Assembly (NCBI GenBank): GCA_046259385.1
Contig: JBJYWI010000232.1
Location: 1-34,968 of the forward strand
DNA: 34,968 bases
Source: CAVWDI01 sp046259385
GTDB lineage: Bacteria; Chloroflexota; Anaerolineae; Anaerolineales; UBA4823
Direction of reading: 5' to 3'
Shown: positions 17,640 to 25,240 of the stretch, piece by piece
Numbering within the stretch: the first letter of the stretch is position 1
Layout: every line of letters begins with the position of its first letter
Made by a program: the position numbers and the translations under genes
The notes under the pieces: generated by a model
The model's database searches: none
What the model saw: the letters and a program-made list of their open reading frames with translations, nothing else
What the model was told of the DNA's origin: nothing

Positions 17640-17675
17640 AAAAAGACTCGCCTAATCGACGAGCCTTTTTTGTTT
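17640..17675 (+). terminator. Terminator of the SnoaL-like gene
   Basis: AAAAAG-A-CTCG (17640-17650) pairs with CGAG-C-CTTTTT (17660-17670) with one A-C mismatch, and a T-rich run follows. It stands 34 bases after the stop. Confidence 0.8.
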
Positions 17676-17753
17676 ATTTGTACCTTTACGGGTTTTACTA
17701 CATCCCTGTCTGGAATCCACTCTTATAAGGATTAATTTGTCCGTCAGTTCTTT

Positions 17754-18185
17754 TCACTTTCCATATCCCCAGATTTTCCTGAAACGATCGCCGGTGTCAA
17801 ATACGAAATTTTTTGCATGAATTAATTTTCCTTCCTGAAATTTCATAATTGTTACACCACCGTTATTGATCTGGTATCCATCTATATTTGTCACATCAAC
17901 AACCCAATTCACAGCGACAACATTATTTCCTTTCAAATCAAAAATATTGGTAACCGCGATATTTATCGGGGTTATATGTATGTTGGAAAATTGTTCAAAT
18001 TCATGTTTGTAGAATCCTCGGATCGCTACCTTACCCTTGTATGTACCACTTACACCGGGTACATCACCGGGATAGATCATAACAGCATCGTCTGCCCAAT
18101 CCTTGAGAAATTCTTTAATATCTTTTCTATTTAGGGCATCAAATGCTTTTGGAATATTCCTCTTTGCCAATAAGACCCCAATCAT
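17754..18185 (-). CDS. SnoaL-like / NTF2-fold protein
   Basis: From the ATG at 18185, preceded by AAAGGAG at 6 bases, the protein is 143 residues. A longer reading would include the ribosome-binding site itself and is rejected. Landmarks are AFDALNRKDIKEFLKDWADDAVMIYPG, then YKGKVAIRGFYKHEFEQF, VNWVVDVTNIDGYQINNGGVTIMKFQEGKLIHAKNFVFDTG. These are typical of nuclear transport factor 2-like SnoaL proteins. No specific reaction can be assigned. It shares only the fold with the convergent gene at 17172-17606, which is not a duplicate. Confidence 0.75.
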   Translation of the reverse strand: MIGVLLAKRNIPKAFDALNRKDIKEFLKDWADDAVMIYPGDVPGVSGTYKGKVAIRGFYKHEFEQFSNIHITPINIAVTNIFDLKGNNVVAVNWVVDVTNIDGYQINNGGVTIMKFQEGKLIHAKNFVFDTGDRFRKIWGYGK

Positions 18186-18250
18186 GAGCTTCTCCTTTCT
18201 CAATTCAATTTTCGGATAACTTTCAATTCAACTCAAGAAATATCCCTGTT

Positions 18251-18642
18251 TTAACTCTCCTTTTGTACCTGATAAAAAGAGATCTGCAGCCTTTCTGGCG
18301 ATTGTATGCGGGCATTTAGGTCATTCCAGGGGGTAAGAACCGGCTTGTGCACAAGATTCCCGCCATATTCCAAGGTGCGCTCCAGCGCTTTCTGGAGATC
18401 TTGCACTTCAAACGCGGATCGGATCTGCCCGCTTACCATTTCACCGACTTCAATCCGGTTAATCGGACTGGCATAATCGGGGTTGAAGATTTCAAGGACA
18501 GCTTTTCCGGCGAAGAATATCTACCCATGCAGTTCTCTGTCGATATTTTACCCGGTTCTAAGACTACCCCATCCCGGAAGAAAGCGACCGACCGATCAAA
18601 ATAATCGACAGTCAGGGCAACGCGGAATTTGTTTATGCTTAT
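18251..18642 (-). pseudogene. Frameshifted VOC/glyoxalase-like gene
   Basis: Two minus-strand frames give one VOC domain of about 125 residues. The first half reads from 18642: SINKFRVALTVDYFDRSVAFFRDG. The second half, in another frame, reads LEIFNPDYASPINRIEVGEM then VSGQIRSAFEVQDLQKALE and ends QVQKES at 18251. The frames must switch between the two, in the region 18485-18580. The first codon after the AGGAG site is ATA where ATG is expected, so the start also seems lost. It is a second broken VOC gene in this window, distinct from the one at 6538-6746. Confidence 0.75.
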
Positions 18643-18753
18643 CTCAGGGCACTCCTTTCAATAGGTTTTTTAACATAATAGTTCAGATAAATTCTTACAC
18701 TTTAAAAAGTAAAGGGAGATTATATCCAGGTCAGCTTTTTCAACACATTCATT

Positions 18754-20097
18754 TTAATTGTCCGGCAGTTCGATTTCCACTCTCCGGATGCGCGGGTGGG
18801 CAAAGGCGCCCAGCGCCGAGACTATCGCTAAAAACCCCATCAGAACAAACATCAGACCTATCCCGCGCCCTGGACCAATTCCGAGGAATCTTCCAACCAT
18901 GTCCGCCAGCAGCCCGCCAACCCCCATAGCCGGCTCAAAGAGCGCCTCCGCCAGGTAGCCTCCAGCCAGATAAGCGAGGGCGAATGAAATTGTGTTAAGG
19001 AAGATCCGGAGACCAAAAACCCTGCCCTGGATTTTCGGTGAGACTTTTACCTGGAAAATTGCCTGGCTGGCTCCCATCACAGTAGGGAGGGCAAAAAACG
19101 CCATAAATACTGCCACGCTGATAAGCAGAACAGACTGTTTCAATCCAGCTGTAAGCACTGCGAAACCCATCAGTGTGTATGCGCCGAAGGCTGCATATGC
19201 CTTACGTCTGCCCCCGCCGTAAACCGTCATCGCAACGCTTCCGAAAAGCATTCCGACCCCGCCTGTCGTAAGAATTAATCCCAGTTTATCCGGGGTTGTA
19301 AAACTTAGCACCATCGGAGTAAGGACCGCTTCTGCAGTACCCACAAAAAAATTAACTAGGGTGAAAGCCAGCATCAAACCCAGCAGCCCAGGTCTGGCAC
19401 TCAGATAACCAATCGCCTGGTTCAATTCTGCAAACCATGTGTCGTCCCGCTTCAAGGAAGTTTCTGTCCCAGCAGGGGTGACCGTGAACCTAATTGCAAA
19501 TAGTGTCAATATGGCAATCAAAAAGGTAAGTAGATCGATAACCAGCACACTCCCCAGCCCTAAAATACCGATTAGAGTCCCAGCCATAACCGGCGCGATC
19601 ACTTGTCCGAGACCCTGGCCAAGCTGGATCAGCCCGTTTGCTCTTCCATACTGCGTTTTGGGAACCAGCTGGGTTACAGAAGCGCTGAATGCCGGGTTCT
19701 GAAAAGCGCTTGCGCCGGCATTCACAGCAGTCAGCAAATATATGTGCCAGGTGGATAACCCTCCGGATATGTAGAGGAAGGCTGCGGTTATGGTCGCAAT
19801 GCCGGCTACCAAATCAGTCAGCATCATAATTCTGCGCCGGTCCAGGCGGTCTGCAAGAACGCCCGCATAAGGAGAGATCAACGCTTTGGGAAGCATATTA
19901 AACAGCAGGGTGAGGGCAAAGCTGAAAACAGAACCGGTCTGCTGGAAGATCCAGACCCCAAGCGCGAAACCGGTCATGCTCGAACCGAGGAGCGAAATTA
20001 CCTGGCCGATCCAGACGATTAAAAATGTCTTCATTGGTAATAAATTTGTACCAATGAATTTAAGGCGGGTTTGGGGTTGACTTATGGTGTTGTTCAT
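18754..20097 (-). CDS. MFS efflux transporter
   Basis: A 447-residue protein with about 12 membrane helices. The cytoplasmic loop between helices 2 and 3 carries GVLADRLDRRRIMM, a variant of the major facilitator motif A (GxLaDrxGrkxx). Helix 5 carries GLGQVIAPVMAGTL, related to motif C of drug exporters. Overall it looks like the MefA/enterobactin-exporter-like drug:proton antiporters. The substrate is unknown. It is divergent from a TetR-type repressor gene, and the 359-base spacer contains several palindromes, the classic arrangement for an inducible efflux pump. The ATG at 20097 has AGGA upstream; the internal Met at 20034 has none. Confidence 0.88.
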   Translation of the reverse strand: MNNTISQPQTRLKFIGTNLLPMKTFLIVWIGQVISLLGSSMTGFALGVWIFQQTGSVFSFALTLLFNMLPKALISPYAGVLADRLDRRRIMMLTDLVAGIATITAAFLYISGGLSTWHIYLLTAVNAGASAFQNPAFSASVTQLVPKTQYGRANGLIQLGQGLGQVIAPVMAGTLIGILGLGSVLVIDLLTFLIAILTLFAIRFTVTPAGTETSLKRDDTWFAELNQAIGYLSARPGLLGLMLAFTLVNFFVGTAEAVLTPMVLSFTTPDKLGLILTTGGVGMLFGSVAMTVYGGGRRKAYAAFGAYTLMGFAVLTAGLKQSVLLISVAVFMAFFALPTVMGASQAIFQVKVSPKIQGRVFGLRIFLNTISFALAYLAGGYLAEALFEPAMGVGGLLADMVGRFLGIGPGRGIGLMFVLMGFLAIVSALGAFAHPRIRRVEIELPDN

Positions 20098-20142
20098 ATT
20101 TTAAATTTCCTTTTTGGTGATTATTTTTGTTTCCTATGTGAT

Positions 20143-20157
20143 AGGAGTGTTACTCCT
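20143..20157. promoter_or_regulatory. Palindromic operator copy 1 (MFS side)
   Basis: AGGAGT-GTT-ACTCCT is a perfect inverted repeat 46 bases before the MFS start. The same arms recur in inverted orientation at 20223-20239, 81 bases away centre to centre, so a pair of sites probably binds one regulator. Confidence 0.6.
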
Positions 20158-20222
20158 TGAAGATTTTTTCGAGTAATAGCAGGCTCCTGCCTGACCTTTA
20201 CAGTGTGTCGATCTCATTTCAG

Positions 20223-20239
20223 AAGGAGTAACACTCCTT
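20223..20239. promoter_or_regulatory. Palindromic operator copy 2
   Basis: AAGGAGT-AAC-ACTCCTT is a perfect inverted repeat with 7-base arms, sharing its arms with the site at 20143-20157. It is midway in the divergent spacer. Confidence 0.6.
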
Positions 20240-20275
20240 GAGAGTAGGGTGCGGGTTCGGCAGTGGGAATGCTGC

Positions 20276-20312
20276 TTGACAAAAAATCTTGTAATGATAT
20301 ACTATATATCAT
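20276..20312 (+). promoter_or_regulatory. TetR gene promoter with palindrome over the -10 box
   Basis: TTGACA (20276-20281) and TATACT (20298-20303) are separated by 16 bases, a strong promoter pointing to the TetR gene. The -10 box lies inside a perfect palindrome, ATGATATA-CTA-TATATCAT (20294-20312), and a second, ATATG-TAT-CATAT, lies at 20321-20333. Repressor binding there would give autoregulation. Confidence 0.7.
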
Positions 20313-20372
20313 AGTGAATAATATGTATCATATGGAATTTCTTTCAACTGTCAAGCAGCAAATTTTTTCGAG

Positions 20373-20388
20373 TGTATCGTACGGTACA
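20373..20388. repeat. Near-perfect 16-bp palindrome in the TetR leader
   Basis: TGTATCGTACGGTACA is symmetric at 7 of 8 pairs, and sits 68 bases before the TetR start. It differs from the other palindromes in the spacer, so it may bind another factor. Confidence 0.4.
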
Positions 20389-20456
20389 TTTCCATAAAAA
20401 TGTCTCATAAATGAAGCAGATTTTGTTTATTTTTATCGCTGAACGAGAGGGAAAAA

Positions 20457-21038
20457 ATGGATTCTGAGGACAGGAGAGTTGTGCGTACCCGGCGGTTATT
20501 GAAACAAGCCTTGCTTGAATTGATCGGCGAGAAGGAGTTTGATCAAATCACAATTCGTGATATCACCGACCGGGCGGATATCGGTTACGCTACATACTTC
20601 CGGCATTACGAGGGGAAGGACGATTTAATGTTGGGCATATTTGAAGAAATTGTCCAGGGACTCGAGTCGCAGCCGGAAACCCGCCTTTATAATTATTTTG
20701 AAGAAGAAGGGTATCGATTATTTGAGCATGTCAGAGAAAACCACCTGCTGTACAAAGGCATACTTGAAAGCAGGTTGTTTACCCGCAAGCTAAAAACACA
20801 ATTAAACGAGATGGTCCGGAACCACCTGGACGATCACAGAGGACAGGTGAGCGAAAAGATAGTCCCATTTGAAATTGCGGCTAACCACATGGTCTCCTCT
20901 TTACTGGGACTGGTTGAATGGTGGATATCAAATGAGATGCCATATTCGGTTGAGCGGATGGCTGTGGTGTACGAGCGATTGATCATAGGCGCGACCTGGT
21001 ATGCAATAGAATCAGAAAATCCGATAAGGCTTCCATGA
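20457..21038 (+). CDS. TetR/AcrR family repressor
   Basis: A 193-residue protein. Residues 8-55 are the TetR helix-turn-helix: VVRTRRLLKQALLELIGEK, then ITIRDITDRADIGYATYFRHYEGKDDL. The C-terminal ligand domain (LLGLVEWWISNEMPYSVERM) resembles the TetR_C_8-type domain of DhaS/YxbF-like regulators. It is divergent from the MFS gene, and probably represses both the pump and itself until a pump substrate binds. GAGAGGG precedes the ATG. No metal or catalytic residue is expected or seen. Confidence 0.9.
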   Translation: MDSEDRRVVRTRRLLKQALLELIGEKEFDQITIRDITDRADIGYATYFRHYEGKDDLMLGIFEEIVQGLESQPETRLYNYFEEEGYRLFEHVRENHLLYKGILESRLFTRKLKTQLNEMVRNHLDDHRGQVSEKIVPFEIAANHMVSSLLGLVEWWISNEMPYSVERMAVVYERLIIGATWYAIESENPIRLP

Positions 21039-21165
21039 GAGGAACCTTTCGCCGGCTGTTGATTACCAAATGCTGTGGAATCAGCCCCTTATATGTATAA
21101 TTGGGGAAATTCCAAGAAACCGCAAGCCATTCTGCAATTTAAACAAATGACCAGTTTATTTTCGG

Positions 21166-22179
21166 ATGCCTCATAATCGTATTGAAAAACTCAGGGCGGC
21201 TTTCGGCAACGTATCTAGGGTTCTCATCCTGCCGCACAACGACCCTGACCCTGACGCAATCGCTTCCGCGCTGGGTTTGCGCTATCTGCTGGCGCAAAAA
21301 TTCAACCTCGTTGCCAGCGTAGCTTATAAAGGTTTTATTGGACGGGCGGAGAATCGAGCTCTGGTTGGGTATCTGGGCAACCCGCTCATCCGGTTCAGAA
21401 ACAGCATCCTGGATGAAGGTGTAGCTGTGGCGCTGGTGGATACCCAACCCGGCGTTGGCAATCATCCCCTGCCTGAACGACACAGCGCTGCGGTTGTGAT
21501 TGACCATCACGGATTAGTTCCGGGTACAGAAACAGCCCAATATGCTGATGTGCGACCTGAAATCGGATCGACTTCATCCATCCTGACGGAATATTTGATC
21601 AAGGCTGGAGTCGAACCCTCAAAAGAGCTGGCGACCGCTCTTTTTTACGGGATCAAAACCGATACGATGGGTTTGAGCCGACACGCAAATGTTGTTGATA
21701 TCTCAGCGTATTTTCACCTGCAGCCGAAAATTGATGTAAAAGCTCTTGGAAAGATCGAACAGGCCCAGGTGCCGCTAACTTACTTCAAGAGCATCGACAA
21801 TGCCATGCATTCCGGTAAAATTTTTGATAATGATGTATTGATCACATATCTTGGCAAGTTGGATTATCCGGATAAGTGCGCTGAGATCGCCGACTTTATG
21901 ATGCGAATGCAGGGCATCACATGGGTGTTCTGCATGGGTGTGTTCAGGCGGGAATTAATCCTCTCTGCCCGGACGATCAGCGAAGAGATGCGGGCAGGGA
22001 AACTCGTCCGGGAAATAATTAAGGATAAAGGGACAGCCGGAGGGCACGGCGCGATGGCTGCCGGGCACATCGAACTGACCGACGGGGAGGATCCCGGGCA
22101 GGTTGCTGCCCAGCTGGAGGCGGATATCCTACTGCACTTGAGAGGGAAAGCTGATATTCCCTCTGTACCAGTAATCTAA
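21166..22179 (+). CDS. DHH/DHHA1 phosphoesterase, NrnA-like
   Basis: The 337-residue protein has the NrnA/RecJ-type DHH layout: N-terminal HNDPDPDAIASALGL binding metal (motif I), VDTQPGVGN (motif II), VIDHHG (motif III, the DHH box), and a C-terminal DHHA1 domain with GTAGGHGAMAAG near residue 290. Such enzymes degrade short oligoribonucleotides (nanoRNA) and some hydrolyse pAp or cyclic dinucleotides; this one has no PAS/GGDEF part, so it is not GdpP. It is cytoplasmic and uses manganese in characterised relatives. The ATG has no clear ribosome-binding site. An MscS relic follows 23 bases later. Confidence 0.87.
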   Translation: MPHNRIEKLRAAFGNVSRVLILPHNDPDPDAIASALGLRYLLAQKFNLVASVAYKGFIGRAENRALVGYLGNPLIRFRNSILDEGVAVALVDTQPGVGNHPLPERHSAAVVIDHHGLVPGTETAQYADVRPEIGSTSSILTEYLIKAGVEPSKELATALFYGIKTDTMGLSRHANVVDISAYFHLQPKIDVKALGKIEQAQVPLTYFKSIDNAMHSGKIFDNDVLITYLGKLDYPDKCAEIADFMMRMQGITWVFCMGVFRRELILSARTISEEMRAGKLVREIIKDKGTAGGHGAMAAGHIELTDGEDPGQVAAQLEADILLHLRGKADIPSVPVI

Positions 22180-22194
22180 AGGAGGGGCAAGAAT

Positions 22195-22445
22195 ATGCCT
22201 GATTGGAGAGCGATACTTTCGCCGCTGACCCAGAATTCAGCCAGGATATCCTCGACAAACCGAACGTGCTCGGTCCGGTAGCATCGGGAGATTGGGCAAT
22301 GACGGTACGGGTATCGCTGAAAGTAAAACCTGAGAGGCGCCTGGAATTCAGCCGGGAGCTTCAAAAACACCTTTTGAAGGCATTAAAGGAAGAAGGCATT
22401 TCCAGGCCTTATCCGCGCCAGGATTCGGTGGTACTGAGCGGGTGA
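22195..22445 (+). pseudogene. C-terminal relic of an MscS-type channel
   Basis: From about 22203 one open frame gives 80 residues like the cytoplasmic end of MscS family channels: ADPEFSQDILDKPNVLG, then MTVRVSLKVKPERRLEF and a last GISRPYPRQDSVVL. The membrane pore and the rest of the vestibule are missing. An ATG at 22195 with AAAGGAGG is in a different frame and runs out after 28 codons. The fragment is therefore a truncated remnant, with at least one frameshift. A separate functional small protein started at TTG 22203 is possible but unlikely. Confidence 0.7.
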
Positions 22446-22516
22446 CCCTGATTATGTAATTTTCGATAAAGGTCTGATTTATTGTCCAACTGAATTTGCA
22501 CGAAGCTTAAATAAAA

Positions 22517-22550
22517 GTGGGCAGAACACACGCTCTGCCCACAGTTTATT
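22517..22550 (-). terminator. Terminator of the HtrA-like gene
   Basis: GTGGGCAGA (22517-22525) and TCTGCCCAC (22534-22542) form a perfect 9-bp stem. On the minus strand TTTTATTT follows. It lies about 40 bases after the htrA-like stop. Confidence 0.85.
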
Positions 22551-22580
22551 CATTGATTGTCAACAATCCGAGTTTTATGC

Positions 22581-24218
22581 CTAATTCCCTTCGCCTAGAG
22601 TTATGTTGATATCAACAGTCTGGCCATTCCTTAGTATTTCCAGTGTAACATCATCTCCCGGCTGGTAATCACTGAGAACCTTTTGGAATTCTGCCATGGT
22701 ATCAATTTTCGCGTTTTCGAGAGCGGTGATGATATCTCCACCGATTAATACTGGTTGACCGTTGATGTTCACAGACTTGAAGCTGCCACGCAAACCAGCC
22801 AGGTCAGCAGGACTGCCCTCAAATACCTGCTGGATCAAAACGCCTGTCTGATCAGGTGATAGTTCCATCGCCTCAGCGATCTCACCGGAAAGATCGGTAC
22901 CCTGAATACCCAGCCAGGCATTTCCATTCCGATTACTTTGAGGGGCTTTCACTTCCTGCTGTTCGGCGGGGCGCACACTGAGAGTCAGATCAAGGACCTC
23001 TTCGCTGCCGTCACGTATAACCGTGAGGGAGACCTTTTGACCAGCCTCTGTAAAGCGCGCCAGGTATGCGGTCAGATCCTCAAAGTCCTTTATTGCCTGT
23101 TTGTCAATTTGAGTGATCACATCGCCTCCAAAGCGGACTTCCTGCCCATCAATCTCGGCAACCCGGTCACTGCCCAGAAGCCCTGCTTTTTCAGCAGGAC
23201 TGTCCGGAACAACATCTACCACCAGCACACCGCGCTGATCTTCGGGTAAGTCCATCCTCTTGGCGATGTCGCTGACAAGGGTTGTCCCGCTGACCCCGAT
23301 CCAGGGATGTTCAAAATAGCCCTGCTTGATCAGCACAGGGATGACTTTCTCTACAATAATGGAGGGGATCACAAAACCAACCCCTGCGTTAACCCCAGAA
23401 TACGATTCAATGGCGGTTGGAACGCCGACCAGTTTTCCGTCCATGTCGACCAGAACGCCTCCAGAATTACCAGGGTTGATAGGTGCATCGGTCTGAATTA
23501 CATCCGGTATTGTATAGGATGAGCCTAAGATTTCGCTCCGATTAACCGGCAGCGAACGACCAAGGGCGCTGACAATCCCAAAGGTCATTGTCCCGTCTAG
23601 GCCAAATGGATTGCCGATGGCAGACACTAACTGACCTACCTCTACACTGGTTGAATCAGCCAGTTGAATTGGCTTTAGGAGTTCACTTGCGCGTTCCACT
23701 TTCACCACCGCAAGGTCGCTATCCTTATCCGTCCCGACTACCTCGCCGTCAAGGCTTGTGCCATCATGAAAGGTCACTGTTATCTTGTCCGCGGTTTCGA
23801 CGACATGATTGTTTGTGACGATGTGACCTTCATCATCCCATACGAACCCCGAACCTAACCCCGAGCGTGTGAACGGCTCTCCGTTGTCCGGAAGTTGGAA
23901 AGGAAAGGGAAAGGGCAGGTTCCGGTTGTCCTGGGTTATGGCTTGTTCAAGGTTTTGGGTGACTTTGATATTTACTACAGATGGAAGCACTTGGTTGTAA
24001 ACATCTTTTAAACTGGCTTGGATGGTCTCAATCGACTCTGAGTCAGCTGGTTCTGTATTTTCCTGAGCTAGCGCTATGTGTTGAGAATTGTTGACCTTTT
24101 GGTCCCAGATCCCGACAGTTTGATCTTTCACTGTATTAACAACACTGCATCCGCTTTGGAACAGCAGAACTGTCAGAATAATAGGGATGAGTATTTTAAA
24201 CGAAGTTCTCTTTATCAT
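22581..24218 (-). CDS. HtrA/DegP-like serine protease with two PDZ domains, lipoprotein
   Basis: The 545-residue protein begins with a hydrophobic stretch and a lipobox-like QSG-C24, so it is probably a lipid-anchored extracytoplasmic protein. The trypsin-like protease domain (about 80-290) has the full triad H138 (NNHVVE), D168 (DSDLAVV) and S252 (PGNSGG). PDZ1 starts near 305 (HPWIGVSG) and PDZ2 near 435 (NAWLGIQG). HtrA enzymes degrade or refold misfolded exported proteins under heat or oxidative stress. The PDZ domains select peptide ends. It is downstream of the hsp20 gene on the same strand, but a terminator between them makes separate transcription likely. Confidence 0.93.
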   Translation of the reverse strand: MIKRTSFKILIPIILTVLLFQSGCSVVNTVKDQTVGIWDQKVNNSQHIALAQENTEPADSESIETIQASLKDVYNQVLPSVVNIKVTQNLEQAITQDNRNLPFPFPFQLPDNGEPFTRSGLGSGFVWDDEGHIVTNNHVVETADKITVTFHDGTSLDGEVVGTDKDSDLAVVKVERASELLKPIQLADSTSVEVGQLVSAIGNPFGLDGTMTFGIVSALGRSLPVNRSEILGSSYTIPDVIQTDAPINPGNSGGVLVDMDGKLVGVPTAIESYSGVNAGVGFVIPSIIVEKVIPVLIKQGYFEHPWIGVSGTTLVSDIAKRMDLPEDQRGVLVVDVVPDSPAEKAGLLGSDRVAEIDGQEVRFGGDVITQIDKQAIKDFEDLTAYLARFTEAGQKVSLTVIRDGSEEVLDLTLSVRPAEQQEVKAPQSNRNGNAWLGIQGTDLSGEIAEAMELSPDQTGVLIQQVFEGSPADLAGLRGSFKSVNINGQPVLIGGDIITALENAKIDTMAEFQKVLSDYQPGDDVTLEILRNGQTVDINITLGEGN

Positions 24219-24306
24219 CGTAAATCTCCATTTTTTAATTAATTACCCGTAAATTTGAATAGGATTTTTTTTCTACATCTACCTAAAAAAAGTTCAATCC
24301 AAAATA

Positions 24307-24332
24307 AAAACCCCGGATAATCCCGGGGACTT
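24307..24332 (-). terminator. Terminator of the Hsp20 gene
   Basis: CCCCGG (24311-24316) pairs with CCGGGG (24323-24328). On the minus strand the stem is followed by TTTTTATTTT. It lies between hsp20 and htrA. Confidence 0.8.
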
Positions 24333-24393
24333 TATATTTTGGACTGAACTCCGGGCAACATTTTCGCCAAAATGTGTAAAATCTTGCGTCAAT

Positions 24394-24900
24394 TTAGCCC
24401 TTTTTGACTTTAATCTGTTTTCCCTTCTCAAGCGCCTCGTGAGATTTGGGCAAGGTGATGTTCAGTACACCACTTTTGAAAGTGGCATCAACATTATCCT
24501 CGTCCACCTCAAAAGGCAGCGGAATTGAGCGATGGAAAGAACCGTAAGAACGCTCAAACTGGTAATAGCGCTCTCCTTTGTCTTCCTTTTCGGTTCGTTT
24601 TTCTCCACTCATTGTAAGCGTGTTGTGATCTATGGAGATATTGATATCATCCGGTTCTAATCCGGGCAGTTCAGCCGAAACGTGCAATTCTTTTTCTGTC
24701 TCGCTTATATCCACCCGAGGTGCAAAATCAGCTATTGGAGAAGTTCTGCTGAAAAAAGATCTGGAACCGAATGGCACCGTAAAGAAATCATCAAACAGTC
24801 GGTTTATTTGACTTCTCAAATCGAAAAGACTGTTTTCTTCCTGAAATCGTTGGATGGAATCGTTATCACCATCTTTCTTCCAAGTTGTTAAGTCAGACAT
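24394..24900 (-). CDS. Hsp20 / small heat shock protein
   Basis: A 168-residue small heat shock protein. The alpha-crystallin domain spans about residues 60-155, from FAPRVDISETEKELHVSAELPG through ERSYGSFHRSIPLPFEVDEDNVDATFKSGVLNITLPK. The last phrase holds the conserved GVLxITLPK. The N-terminal arm (FDLRSQINRLFDDFF) matches other bacterial Hsp20 proteins. It holds unfolding proteins in a refoldable state without ATP. AAAGGAGG precedes the ATG. A symmetric terminator stands only 60 bases upstream; no CIRCE element is seen. Confidence 0.94.
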   Translation of the reverse strand: MSDLTTWKKDGDNDSIQRFQEENSLFDLRSQINRLFDDFFTVPFGSRSFFSRTSPIADFAPRVDISETEKELHVSAELPGLEPDDINISIDHNTLTMSGEKRTEKEDKGERYYQFERSYGSFHRSIPLPFEVDEDNVDATFKSGVLNITLPKSHEALEKGKQIKVKKG

Positions 24901-24959
24901 TTTATACCTCCTTTTTCTATACCCAAATTCTTGACATTCTTACAATCCTTGTTTCATCT

Positions 24960-24992
24960 AAAAAAGCCTTCAGGTATGCTGAAGGCTTTTTT
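24960..24992. terminator. Symmetric terminator hairpin upstream of hsp20
   Basis: AAAAAAGCCTTCAG (24960-24973), loop GTATG, CTGAAGGCTTTTTT (24979-24992). The stem is perfect and the ends are U-rich in both directions. No gene of either strand ends here, so the element may separate transcripts or attenuate hsp20. Confidence 0.8.
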
Positions 24993-25209
24993 CTTTGTGA
25001 GAGCCAGGAGAACCTGAATATCAAAAGAATTTTTATTTATTTTTATGGGTTTATTATATCGATGGAGTGTAAAAAGAAAATAAATGTAGTGTATGAGATT
25101 CATTAGAGAGGTAAATTTCTGCCACACTTATATTGAGAACTGGTTGTGGTTTATAATCCTCTCCTGGTAAATAATATCAGGGTGTCAGAATAATATTGTT
25201 AAAAAAAAG

Positions 25210-25234
25210 CCTTGTGAACATGATTTTCAAGGAG
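25210..25234 (+). promoter_or_regulatory. Hairpin covering the ribosome-binding site of the C11 peptidase
   Basis: CCTTG (25210-25214) pairs with CAAGG (25228-25232). The second arm contains the AAGG of the AAGGAG ribosome-binding site (25229-25234), so folding would hide it. The stem is short. Confidence 0.35.
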
Positions 25235-25240
25235 TGAGAG

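Larger units (their letters stand above)
24901..25240. other. Intergenic region between Hsp20 and the C11 peptidase
   Basis: Apart from the symmetric hairpin at 24960-24992, an A/T-rich stretch and a TATAAT-like box near 25155, nothing gene-like is seen. Confidence 0.4.
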
